Shown: one piece after another, positions 1 through 11,496 of the stretch
How the letters are laid out: the number at the start of each line of letters is the position of its first letter
How positions within the stretch are numbered: position 1 is the first letter of the stretch
Assembly (NCBI RefSeq): GCF_041734735.1
Contig: NC_134883.1
Span: 15,997,747-16,061,746, forward strand
Direction of reading: 5' to 3'
DNA length: 64,000 nucleotides
Source of the DNA: Babylonia areolata
Lineage: Eukaryota > Mollusca > Gastropoda > Neogastropoda > Buccinidae
Program-made: the position numbers and the translations under genes
Notes under the pieces: generated by a model
The model's input: only the letters and a program-made list of their open reading frames with translations
What the model was told of the DNA's origin: nothing
The model's database searches: none

Positions 1-480
1 TTTCTTAGGCTGCCAAAGTCACTGGTAGAAACAAATTTAGGTCAAGACCAAAACTTTTCAGCCCGTAATTTGTTCTTCCTCATACACTCTTGTTGGCGAT
101 TTAAATCCTTTTGTTTACTCATGAATCATTATTTTATTTTGACAAGTGTATACCTTTCATTTCCATGTTCAATACCATTTCTTACCAATAATGATGATAA
201 TGAATCAACATCAAAGCATTACTGACATTTTCACTTTCACTGTTTTTGAATGGCTTGAAATTGGACAGTGGTGATTTTGGTCGGGATATTTAAGAGCACA
301 TTCAAGATAATCAGAATTGATTAATGAAATTGAATTAACATTTTAGATGTTTTGTTAACTTTTTAAAATTTTTTTACTGAACTGTTGAAAAGAAATACCA
401 TTGATTTTTTTTACAAATTATGGCAGTTATTTGGGTTCTCGTATTATTACAGCAGAATGTAGGCACCAACAAACTCCAGG
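1..480. other. AT-rich stretch with no recognised feature
   Basis: I see no coding exon, recognisable mobile element or tandem repeat here. The ALDH1L gene must have at least one exon upstream of its first coding exon, because that exon begins at a splice acceptor. The missing leader or 5' UTR exon could lie here or left of the window. Confidence 0.4.
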
Positions 481-513
481 CACAGACACAACACACATGC
501 ACACACACGCGCA

Positions 514-545
<32 letters not shown>

Positions 546-630
546 TTACACACACACATGCATACACACATGTATGAGCATGCATACACGCACACAACGC
601 ATGCACGCGTGCATACACACACATGCAGAG

Positions 631-699
<69 letters not shown>

Positions 700-759
700 G
701 ATTAAGCAAGGAGTCTTTTGTACCCATTGGGTACACTCTCACTCTCTCTTTCACTCTCA

Positions 760-842
<83 letters not shown>
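481..842. repeat. Compound microsatellite (CA)n, (CT)n, (TA)n
   Basis: Nearly continuous CA dinucleotides, with interruptions, run from about 481 to 693. A CT tract follows at about 737-797 and a pure TA tract at about 797-842. Apparent reading frames across it are His-Thr or Cys-Val strings and are not genes. Confidence 0.95.
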
Positions 843-845
<3 letters not shown>

Positions 846-2057
846 AGTCAGTCTGTAGTAAAAAGCGACATGCACTTCTCTGCTAAGTAATTTTTGCCTT
901 GTTCTAACAAAAAGCTTGCAGGCAGAAAAAAACCCACACAAATGAACTGCACTGAATTTGGCCAGAAACCAGCAGGAGTTCTCAATGTTTTGTTTGTGCA
1001 CAAAGACTCTATCACTGTCACGTTATCAATGTCAAGGTCAGAGCTGAGCTATCTCCAGAGCACTTGACCTCTGTTAACCTCATGGAGAGCCAACAGTGTT
1101 CTGATTGGCTGATATGGAGGTGTGTCATAGGAAGACACGTCCACAAGCCCACCTAGTTTTGAGGGCAAGATAACAAGAAGCTAGGCAACAACCTGACACT
1201 GAGAAATAATCAGGTATGTTGTGGATGCCTAACAGTACAAATAGGTCTCCACTTGCTTCTTGTTTGTGAACTGCAGGGGGGAGTAAGTGCAGAAGGACTT
1301 TGATTTGAACTGGCAAAAGATAATAGGGAGTGGTGGTTGTGGTGATGTAATATCAGACAGCATTACACATTGTTTTAGCTTAGGGTTTGTTATGAATGTG
1401 TAACTGAAGTGATTAATGTGGTGAGTGAACATGCTATGTTTGGTTGTTGTATAATGTCTGGAATAGATTTGGGGAAGAGAGAAAGCCACAGAATTATATT
1501 CTGGGTCCTTAAAAAGAAAGAGGAGCTATGTGGCGTTATGCTTAAGCTCTAAAGGTCCTTGAATTCTTTTCATATTATGTAAGCTCCTCCTACATTTGTA
1601 TGAACTCTTTCATGTTTGGATCATCAGTGTGCGCATAATTTGTAGAAAGTGAAATGTGTTAAGTTCATGAAGCAGGAGTATGATTTTTTATGCCTTCCTT
1701 CAAGCACACACATAAAATATACACATGCATATGACATGTGATGCACAAGCACTTGCACATGTACACTTGTAGTAATGTAGGCATGCATGCACACACATAT
1801 ATAATGCACACCATGCACACAGACATTGTACACACACCCTCACACACACACTGGCAAGGTAGGCTAGGGAATTCATTTTATGTGTCCCCTGGGGGCATTG
1901 AAACATAATGTGTCAACACTTAAAGACATGACACAGAGTGATTTGAAAAGCTGGTGCATACATAAACAGTAGTTTGTTGAAACTGGTTCACTGTTCAGCC
2001 AGAAACAGTTGTGTGTACAAGGGATAAATGATTTCAGTTTTAACAGTATTTTGTTTG

Positions 2058-2108
<51 letters not shown>

Positions 2109-2739
2109 ATCTGTTCTGAAAGTGTCATGACTCCATCGATGACCTTGACCCTGTGATGTGATCCTGTATATCAGGGAGAGGGGTGAGGGCAGTGGTGTCT
2201 CATGACTCCTCAGATTTTCAAAGTCAGTCCCCCCTCATATATCCCCCCCACCCCTCAGCCCACTTCAGGGCAGTGTGGGAGTGAATGCAGGCTGCTGATT
2301 GGATGACATTGGTGGAAGGCATTGTTGAGGGGAGGGATGGTGTGGTTTATAGCTGGGAACAGCTTGCTGACTGAATACAGTCTGAATGCTGCACTGAAGG
2401 TTTCTTGTTTGGTGTGTGTGTATGTGTGGTGTTTTGGTCACAGCAGATTGTAGATTCAGTGTGGGTAGGTGATCTGGGGAAATTACTGTAAGAGGGCATT
2501 GTTGCTGCTGCTGTTCTTGTTCATTTTGTTGGTGGTGGTGGTGGTGATGATGATGGTGTGGATATTTATATTGTGCCTTTCCTTGATTGGAGACCAAGCT
2601 CTAAGTGGTTTACAAACATGATGTTTGCACAACAGGTTCCCACCAGGGTAGAGTGAACTGATAGTTGCCATTAGCACTCATCATTTGTTTCCTTTGTCAT
2701 TCAATCAGGTTTCAGTCATGCACACGCACACTTAAACGG
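843..2739. other. Upstream non-coding stretch with one CA microsatellite
   Basis: I find no exon supported by protein similarity. A pure CA tract lies at about 2060-2106, and a GGT/GAT-rich patch at about 2528-2560. The ALDH1L promoter and leader exon could be in this stretch, but nothing in the sequence fixes them. Confidence 0.4.
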
Positions 2740-3070
2740 ACATGTAACATTTTATGTGTGTGACCGTTTTTTGTTTATTTACCCTGCCATGTAGGCAACC
2801 ATACTGTTTTTGGGGTGTGCATGTTGGGTATGTTCTTGTTTCCATAACCCACCAAACGCTGACATGGATCACAGGATCTTTAACGTGCATATTTTATCTT
2901 CTGCATGCATATGCACATGAAGGAGGTTCAGGCATTAGCAGGTTTGCAACCATATGTTGATCTGGGGCTATTGGAAAAAATCTCCATCCTTAACCCACCA
3001 GGTGCAACAGGGATCAAACTGCAGAAACTCTGGCAAGATTCCAGCACTCTAACCACATGACCATCACACC
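2740..3070 (-). mobile_element. tRNA-derived SINE, family B, old copy
   Basis: Read on the minus strand, this matches the body of the intact family B copies at 24560-24916 and 36569-36950. Shared landmarks include GGTTATGGAAACAAGAACAT, the 'AACGTGCATATTT' type segment and the 'CCCACCAGG' block after the tRNA-like head. The tRNA-like head (about 3000-3070) is badly decayed, so this is an older insertion than the other two. Confidence 0.8.
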
Positions 3071-3479
3071 AAGTTGTCATCATTGTTGTTTTTGTTGTAC
3101 TTCTTCTTCAGCTTCTTCTTCTTGAACTTTTCAGTCTCTGAGTTTCTCTCTCTGTGTGATTCTCTCTCTCTCTTGGTCTGTCTTTCCCTCTCTGTCTCTG
3201 ACTATCTCTCTTTTCTCTGCCTGTATTTTCATCTATCAGGAAATTCCAGACTTTTTCGTTATCTATCACTCGTCTTGTACATGTGTTTGATCCAGTGCAA
3301 GTGTTTATTTTACACATTTTTATAACTAATTGATTGATTTATTGATTGATTGATTTGCCCAGAGGTCTAGATGTATAAAAGCAGTAATGCTTATTTTACC
3401 ACCCTCTTGGAATAAGATATGTTATGTTTCATTTCATTTTGTTTCTTGGTCTCTGACTCTCTGTCAACCCTTGTCTGTT

Positions 3480-3620
3480 ATTTATATGTACGGTAATAAT
3501 CCCAAGTAAGAAGCCTTCCACTTCGTGTAAAATTGAATTGATTAATAATGATAGATGTGTTCTAACCGCTTGAAGTGAACATTTTGTTTATTCAATAAAA
3601 ATGTCATGTCATGTCATGAC
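3480..3620 (+). mobile_element. Possible retroelement 3' end with a TGTCA tail
   Basis: An AATAAAA motif is followed directly by a short run of TGTCA pentamers (about 3600-3620). A microsatellite tail after AATAAA is typical of non-LTR elements and their SINE partners. No coding remnant is visible, and the left edge is a guess. Confidence 0.3.
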
Positions 3621-4076
3621 TCACTGTCCATCTGTCTGTCTGTCTCTCTTTCTCTCTCTCTCTCTCTTTATTTCCAGCTGCTGTTGTTGCTGATTTTTGA
3701 TACTGACAAAACCTTTTTTCTCCTCTTCTGTTGTTGGTTGACACCGAAAACTTTGCACATTTAACAAACATTTGTCAAGAGAGGACAGGGCTGATATTTT
3801 AGCATAATGTTTTTATTTCTACAGTTAATTGTGAGTTTACAGATGTGAAAGTCTCTGCAAAATTACAGTACAACTTTGTGTTTGAACTGCACATATACAA
3901 AGAGATGTAAAGACTTTTTTCCACGTTTGCGCAGGAAATCAAGCAAAATACTTCTTTCTCAAACACACATGCACACGCACACACACACATACACACATGC
4001 ATGTTTTTTAGATTATTTAGTGGTGTATAAACATGATTTTATGTGAATGCTGTGTATCTCATTGCACATATTTCAG

Positions 4077-4123
<47 letters not shown>

Positions 4124-4256
4124 TGCCTGTATATGTGTCCCATTGTGTGTCTTTGCATCCACATCACATGGAAGCAGTGTGATTACATACACACAGTGAT
4201 ACAGCATACCCCCCTGAACATGGTCTATAATTATTGCTGTCTGCTTTGTGTTTTAG

Positions 4257-4442
4257 GCACTGTACGGCAACATGAGGATTGCAGTGATTGGTCATAGTCT
4301 CTTTGTGTTTCAGGCACTGTACAGCAACATGAGGATTGCAGTGATTGGTCATAGTCTCTTTGTGTTTCAGGCGCTGTACAGCAACATGAGGATCGCAGTG
4401 GTTGGTCATAGTCTCTTTGTGTTTCAGGCGCTGTACGGCAAC
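4257..4442 (+). repeat. 57-bp tandem repeat carrying the exon 1 acceptor and start codon
   Basis: Three 57-bp copies precede the real start of ALDH1L exon 1. Each copy is a 3' splice site (TTTGTGTTTCAG, or TTTTAG in the first), the triplets for A-L-Y-G/S-N, an ATG, and the first exon codons ([11 protein letters not shown]). The AGs end at 4256, 4313, 4370 and 4427, and the ATGs are at 4272, 4329, 4386 and 4443. Because 57 is 19 codons, every upstream ATG is in frame with the real one and no stop intervenes. Use of an upstream acceptor would add up to 57 residues or give extra in-frame starts. Confidence 0.95.
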
Positions 4443-7400
4443 ATGAGGATCGCAGTGATTGGTCAGAGTCTCTTTGGCGCAGAGGTGTTCCGTCTGCTGC
4501 AGCGGAAAGGTCATGAGGTTGTCGGCGTCTTCACCATTCCGGACGTCAACGGCAAGGCTGATCCTCTGGGTATACATGACAGCTGTTTTGCTCTTTCTTT
4601 TCCCCTGTTTTTATAGTTCATGTTTTCACGCCCATCATGCCTGTGAACAAGAAAGAACAAGTGCCAGGTCATGACAAGTGTTGAACAAAATGGTTACCTA
4701 TCAGTATTGATCTGGCATTACTTTACATAAGTATACCGGCCGGTATAGATCTAGAATTATTTTCCACAAGTATATCAACCAGTGTGGTGCTGACATCATT
4801 TTACATAAGTGTATTTACCAGTTGTTGTTTTTTATCTGGCATCATTTTACATATTTACCAGTATTGATCTGGAATTATTTAAAATATGTCAACCACTATG
4901 GACCTGGCAACATTTTACATAAGTGTATCAGGCAGTAGGGATCTGACAACATTTTACCTAAGTATCAGGCAGTATGGATCTGACAACATTTTACATAAGT
5001 ATCAGACAGTATGGATCTGACAACATTTTACATAAGTATCAGGCAGTAGGGTTCTGGCAACATAGGTAGTAGGGATCTGGCTACATAGGCAGTGGGGATC
5101 TGGCAACATTTTACATAAGTATTAGGCAGTAGGGATCTGGCATCAGTTTATGTATATATCCACTTACATCCAAGTAATGGATGTAAGTGCAGTGACATGC
5201 ATTATTGACAGTAATATATGATGAATAATAAACAGCAAAACAGATATTGATGAAATATGCAGTTGTATTATGGTGTATTTTGTGACATTGTTGTGCATTA
5301 AAACGGTGTTATATGCAATGTTTCTAAACACTGTGCTACAAGGATGGTGTGTGTTGGTGTGCCCACAGCGTATTGTTGTGCATTAAAACAGTTACATGTA
5401 ATGTTTCTAAACACTGTGCTACAAGGACGGTGTGTGTTGGTGTGTCCACAGTGCATTGATGTGCATTAAAACAGAGTTACGTGCAGGGTTTCTAAACACT
5501 GTGCTACAAGGACGGTGTGTGTTGGTGTGCCCACAGTGCATTGATGTGCATTAAAACAGAGTTACGTGCAGGGTTTCTAAACACTGTGCTACAAGGATGG
5601 TGTGTGTTGGTGTGCCCACAGTGCATTGATGTGCATTAAAACAGAGTTACATGTAATGTTTCTAAACACTGTGCTACAAGGACGGTGTGTGTTGGTGTGC
5701 CCACAGTGCATTGATGTGCATTAAAACAGAGTTACATGTAATGTTTCTAAACACTGTGCTACAAGGACGGTGTGTGTTGGTGTGTCCACAGTGCATTGAT
5801 GTGCATTAAAACAGAGTTACATGTAATGTTTCTAAACACTGTGCTACAAGGACGGTGTGTGTTGGTGTGCCCACAGCGCAGGCGGCGGAGGCGGAGGGGG
5901 TCCCGGTGTACAAGTACAAGCGGTGGCAGGTGAAGAAGGTGGCCATCCCCGAGGTGCTGGAGGAATACCGGGCCCTGAAGGTGGACCTCAACGTGCTGCC
6001 CTTCTGCTCCCAGTTCATCCCCGACGAGGTCATCAACCTGCCCAAACACCAGACCATCATCTACCACCCCTCCCTCCTCCCCAGGCACCGCGGGGCCTCC
6101 GCCATCAATTGGTGAGGGCAGGAGGCTGGGGGGGGGGGGGGGGGGGGGGGTTGTTTTGTTTTGTTTGGTGTTAGGGTAGGTTTGTCTTTTGGGTTTTTGT
6201 TTTTTTTGTGTGTTTTTTTTCATTTATTTTATTTTATTTTATTTATTTATTTTATTTTTTTAATTATTATCATTAGTAGTAATAGTAGTATTGTTAGAAA
6301 TTATTTTTTTATTTAAAATTTTTTTTTTCTAAATTTAGGGTTGGAGCAGTTGATAGAAGTAAAAACAGTATGACATCACCAGTACTCTCCCCTAGCAACA
6401 GAACACCCAAACTTTGAAACTGTCACCACCAGCAAAACACACACACACACACACGCACACACGCACACACCAACACCAACACCAGCAACAACAACACAGA
6501 GATAAATCCCTGCAGCTGACGATTTGTAAAAAACAAAACAAAAGCAAGTGTCGAAACAACAAGGAAATGTCACCAACTAACAAGCATTAACACTACCAAA
6601 AAAAATCTGATGTGTGGGGACAAGACTGCAGGCTTCACAGTGCTGTAGTGTGGTGCGGTGTGTGTGTTCTGGTGGTGGTGGTGTGTGTGTGTGTAACATT
6701 AGGACCCTGATGTGTGGGGACAAGACAGCAGGCTTCACAGTGTTAGTGTGGTCTGGTGTGGTGTGGCGTGACATGATGTGCTGTGTGTGTGTGACACAGG
6801 ACTCTGATGCGTGGGGACAAGGCAGCAGGCTTCACAATGTTGGTGTGGTGTGGTGTGGCATGGCGTGGTGTGGTGTGATGTGATGTGATGTGCACACGTG
6901 TTCAGCGCTTGACGTTTAGTTCATCCGAGGAGAGAACTTGACCCTGCATTCAACTCAGGAGGGAAAGGCGCCACCTAAAAATAACACGCTGCCGCGGGAA
7001 GGGTTAGAGCTTTAACTTGGAAGAACTGAGAGCACAAAACGCTATGAGTTCTCTTTCACGCTGCGCCTCCAGCCGTTATCAGCTGTTGGGAGGGAGAAAG
7101 ACCAGTGTGCTGTTCCGCGCGATGGCAGCGGCCACAGGGAGAAAACAACACCTCTTCGTTAACTTTTGATAACACGTTGCTTGTCATCGCAATCGCTTAA
7201 TGAATAGTATGGTCTGAAAGAGCACAGTCTTAGCTTTAAAACGATAGGAAACTCAAATGTGAACATCCGATTATTTTTCTCAGGATAACTGTTTGAAAAA
7301 AGCAGGTATGCTTACCACCAGTTTGTTAACATGCATTTTGACACATTTTTAACACACTGAATCTAATCTCACAAATTTCGCTCAACGCAGACAATACATT

Positions 7401-10057
7401 CCATGCACAGCATTACACATCAGCATGCCTCTCACTAACCTGTGTTGATAGCTGGAAATTCTGAAGGAAGCTGTGGCGTGTTAAAGATCACAACTGTTTT
7501 GCAGCTTGTACAAGTACTCCACAGGCACACTGATTCAGTCATTCACGTACATTGAAGAAAAGAGAGAGAAGGAAACAGAACGAAAGAAAGGAAGGGATGA
7601 AGGAGAGAAAGAGAGGGAAGGAAACAGCACGAAAGAAAGACAGAGAAGAAAACAGAATGAAAGAAAGGAATGGAAGAAAGAAATGTGAGAGAACAGAATG
7701 TGAAGGAAAACCAAACTCACGGTACTTCTGCTATGAAAAAAACCCACACCACCGCCAGTCACAATTGTCAGCACAGTTCTGTCAAGTAAATACTGCTATC
7801 TTAAAAAATATTTTCCAGCCAAGGAAAGTACTACCACCAACAAAAAGAGAAGTGTCCGCTCTTTCCAACAGTGCAAACATTAATGCCACAGATAAAGGAG
7901 TATGCTCACCAGCCCGCTCAAAAGAGGCGCGCAAATTGCCACGCTTTAATAGAAGACAAAGAAGGGTCAGTGACGGGTTAGCAGGCACAGCAGCTGACCT
8001 ACTTATCAGTGTCTGGCACTATCTGGCCTGTCAGGGGGATCTCGCAGTCGGCTAAGTGTGTGGTTCTGCTTATAGCCTAGACAGCAGTGTGTGGCATGGT
8101 ATGTTATGGTGTGGTGTGGTGTGACATGATGTGGCATGGTGTGATGTGGTGTGACATGATGTGCTGTGTGTGTGACACAGGACCCTGATGTGTGGGGACA
8201 AGGCGGCAGGCTTCACGGTGTTCTGGGCTGACGACGGTTTGGACACAGGACCCATCCTCCTGCAGCGAAAGACCTTCGTCGACCCCAACGACACCGTTGA
8301 ATCCATCTACAACCGCTTCCTCTTCCCAGAAGGCATCAAGGCCATGGTGGGTGGGTGGGGGTGTGGATGTGGGGGTTAAGCGGGGTGGGGGGGGGGTGTT
8401 TAGAAGGGGGAGGGAGGTAAAGGTTCAGGCAGAGACAGGCTGATGGGGTAGATGGTATGAAAAGCATGGGTGGGAATGTTTCTGTATTATGCAGATTTTT
8501 GTTTCGGAATTTTTGAGATACTGAGTGAGTTTTAAAAAAAAAAATCTGTTGTTTTACTTCATTTACGTCGATTCTGATATGGCCCTGTGTTGTCAGCTGG
8601 AGTGACAGTGTGTCTGTGTGCTATGACAGTGTGCCTGTGTGCTGTGACAGTGTGTCTTTGTGCTATGACAGTGTGCCTGTGTGCTGTGACAGTGTGTCTG
8701 TGTGCTGTGACAGTGTGTCTGTGCTGTGACAGTGTGTCTGCATGCTTTGACTGTATGTCTGTGTGCTGTGACAGTGTGTCTTGCTGTGACAGTGTGTCTG
8801 TGTGCTGTGACAGTGTGTCTGTGTGCTGTGACAGTGTGTCTTGCTGTGACAGTGTGTCTGCATGCTGTGACAGTGTGCCTGTGTGCTGTGACAGTGTGTC
8901 TGTGTGCTGTGACAGTGTGTCTGCATGCTGTGACAGTGCTGCGGTGCTGTGACAGTGTGTCCTTTGTGCTATGACAGTGTGCCTGTGTGCTGTGACAGTG
9001 TGTCTGTGTGCTGTGACAGTGTGTCTGTTGCTGTGACAGTGTGTCTGTATGCTTTGACTGTATGTCCTGTGTGCTGTGACAGTGTGTCTTGCTGTGACAG
9101 TGTGTCTGTGTGCTGTGACAGTGTGCCTGTGTGCTGTGACAGTGTGTCTTGCTGTGACAGTGTGTCTGCATGCTGTGACAGTGTGCCTGTGTGCTGTGAC
9201 AGTGTGTCTGTGTGCTGTGACAGTGTGTCTGCATGCTGTGACAGTGTGCCTGTGTGCTGTGACAGTGTGTCTGTGTGCTGTGACAGTGTGTGTGCTGTGA
9301 CAGTGTGTCTGTGTGCTGTGACAGTGTGTCTGTAAAGTGGTAGTCCCAGTTCTCAGCGTGTGACAGCATGTCTCTGTGGTGCTGCAGGGGGGAAAATTGC
9401 CAGAACATTATGCATGGAGGCTCTCTGCCTGTGACAGTGTGTCTCTTTGCTTCTGCAGGGAGAGGCGGTTCAGTTGATCGAGGACGGCAAAGCTCCCCGC
9501 ATCAAGCAGCCAGAAGAGGGCGCCACCTACGACCCCATGCTGAAGAAAGACAAAGTGGAGGTAAACTTGAGGTGGTCAGAAATGGTGAACAACAACCATG
9601 TGACTCATTTGTGAAACAAGAAGAAGAAAGTGTAGAAGGTAGGTAGGGGGTGGGGTGGGCTTGATTTTGAGTGGAGGAAGTTAATGGTTTTTTTTGGTTG
9701 TTGCACAAACATTGGTACATTGATAACACATGTGGAAGTCACAACATTACTCACATGGAAATCTGGTAAATCTTGTTGAATAGAAACAAGGTTAATAAAA
9801 AGAAAAAGAAAAACGGTTTGGCCAGACTGCGATTGGATCCAGAAGATTTCTAAATTTAATTGGACATGGGAGGAACTCGGTTTACCAGCCAAAAGATACC
9901 ATCCATCTGAGTCTGAGTTCTCTAAAAAAAAAATGTTAGTGTTTTTCTGATGTGAGATAAATGGATGGCATCCAGCTGGGCCTGTGTGTGTGTGTCTTGT
10001 GTGTGTGTGTGTGTGTGTATGCGTGTGTGTGTGTGTGTATGTGTGTGTGCGTGTGCG

Positions 10058-10092
<35 letters not shown>

Positions 10093-11496
10093 GAGAGTGT
10101 ACATGCAAAAGAGTGTGAGTGTGTGTTGAGTGTGTGCATGGTGCGTGTGCACACTTTGGTGTGTGCCTGCATGTCTGTGTGCATGCATGTGTGTGTGTGT
10201 GTGTGTGTGCAACACAGTGTGTGCAGACCAGTACAGTAAGATACAGGTGATGTTTTCATGTATGTCCTGTCACTGTGGGTGTGCCTCCGCAGATCAACTG
10301 GAGCCAGACAGCCGAAGAGATCCACAACTTTATCCGTGGCAACGACAAGGTGCCCGGGGCCTGGACCACCATCAATGGAGAGGTCAGCCCCTCACTGCTT
10401 CCTCACTGATTCACAGCACTGCTGATTGTGTGTAGGGGTGGAACATTTCAGAACAGTGGTTGGAAACGTACACCACGAAATGTGCATGTTTTTGCTTGTG
10501 TCTGTATTTCTTTGTGTGTGTGTGTGTCCTTGCGTTTGTGTGAGTATATGAGTTTTGTGTGTGTGCGTGTGTGTGTGTGTGTATGCGTGTGTGTTTGTGA
10601 GCGTTCGTGTGTGCTTGCACAGAGGAGTGTGAGAGGAATTGTTATAGTAATCATATCACTTTGGTTTAACATTTAAAATATGTTTGAATATTTGATGACA
10701 GTGAGAAAGAATGTCATAGTAGGATGATCCCTGTATAAACTGATATTATTATTATTATTAGTTTTATATTTGCTATTACTGTCATTATAGTCAACCTGTC
10801 CTGGTGCTGTTGACATGTATCATCAGCGGATGTGGAGACAGTTCCTGACTGACCCACATAGAGTGGAGGATGAACAGTAAGGTTGGGACAATGAAATGCT
10901 GTATGTTGACAGAGGGTAAGTGTAGAGCAGTGCTATTTGTAGACAGAGGGTAAGTGTAAAATAGCACCATGTGTTGACAGGTGGTAAGTGTAAAGCAGCA
11001 TCATGTGTTGACATGGTAAGTGTAAAGCAGCACTGTGTGTTGACAGGGTAGGTGTAAAGCAGCACTGTGTGTTGACGGAGGGTAAGTGTAAGTTGACTGT
11101 GTGTTGACAGAGGGTAAGTATAAAGCAGCACTATGTGTTGACAGAGGGTAAGCATAAGTTGACTGTGTTGACAGAGGGTAAGTGTAAAGCAGCACTATGT
11201 GTTGACAGAGGGTAAGCATAAGTTGACTGTGTGTGTTGACAGAGGGTAAGTGTAAAGCAGCACTATGTGTTGATAGAGGGTCAGCATAAGTTGACTCTGT
11301 GTATTGACAGAGGATGTGTGTTGACAGAGGGTAAGCGTAAGTTGACTGTGTGTGTTGACAGAGGATCACGTTCTTTGGGTCGCGGCTGTGGAACCGGCTG
11401 CCGCCGCGAGGTCTGGAGGTTCCCATCTCCGATGCCAGCAAACCAGCCATTGTGCACCGCAGTGGGATGGTGCTGTTTGGGGCTGATGGAAAAATG
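4443..11496 (+). CDS. ALDH1L1: ALDH1L exons 1-6: formyl-THF hydrolase domain
   Basis: Exons 1-6 encode residues 1-285. Residues 1 to about 200 form the Rossmann-like formyltransferase/hydrolase fold, followed by its C-terminal subdomain. Exon 1 gives [12 protein letters not shown] and the GVFTIPD loop. Exon 2 carries LPFCSQFIP and the catalytic block [19 protein letters not shown] with His106. Exon 3 carries WADDGLDTG with Asp142 and [11 protein letters not shown]. Exon 4 gives [15 protein letters not shown], exon 5 GNDKVPGAW, and exon 6 the LFGADGKM end. The domain releases formate from 10-formyl-THF and hands it to the carrier domain. The stretch [10 protein letters not shown] in exon 6 differs from vertebrates, as this part of the family usually does. 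Confidence 0.95.

Noticed and set aside
7552-8055. 167-codon plus-strand frame inside intron 2
   Set aside because: The first third is a purine-rich low-complexity tract and the rest has no recognisable domain. It lies inside the unexplained intronic block and has no supporting gene signals.
8593-9408. 271-codon minus-strand frame of Thr-His-Cys-His-Ser repeats
   Set aside because: It is a 20-bp intronic minisatellite read in frame, not a cysteine-rich secreted protein.
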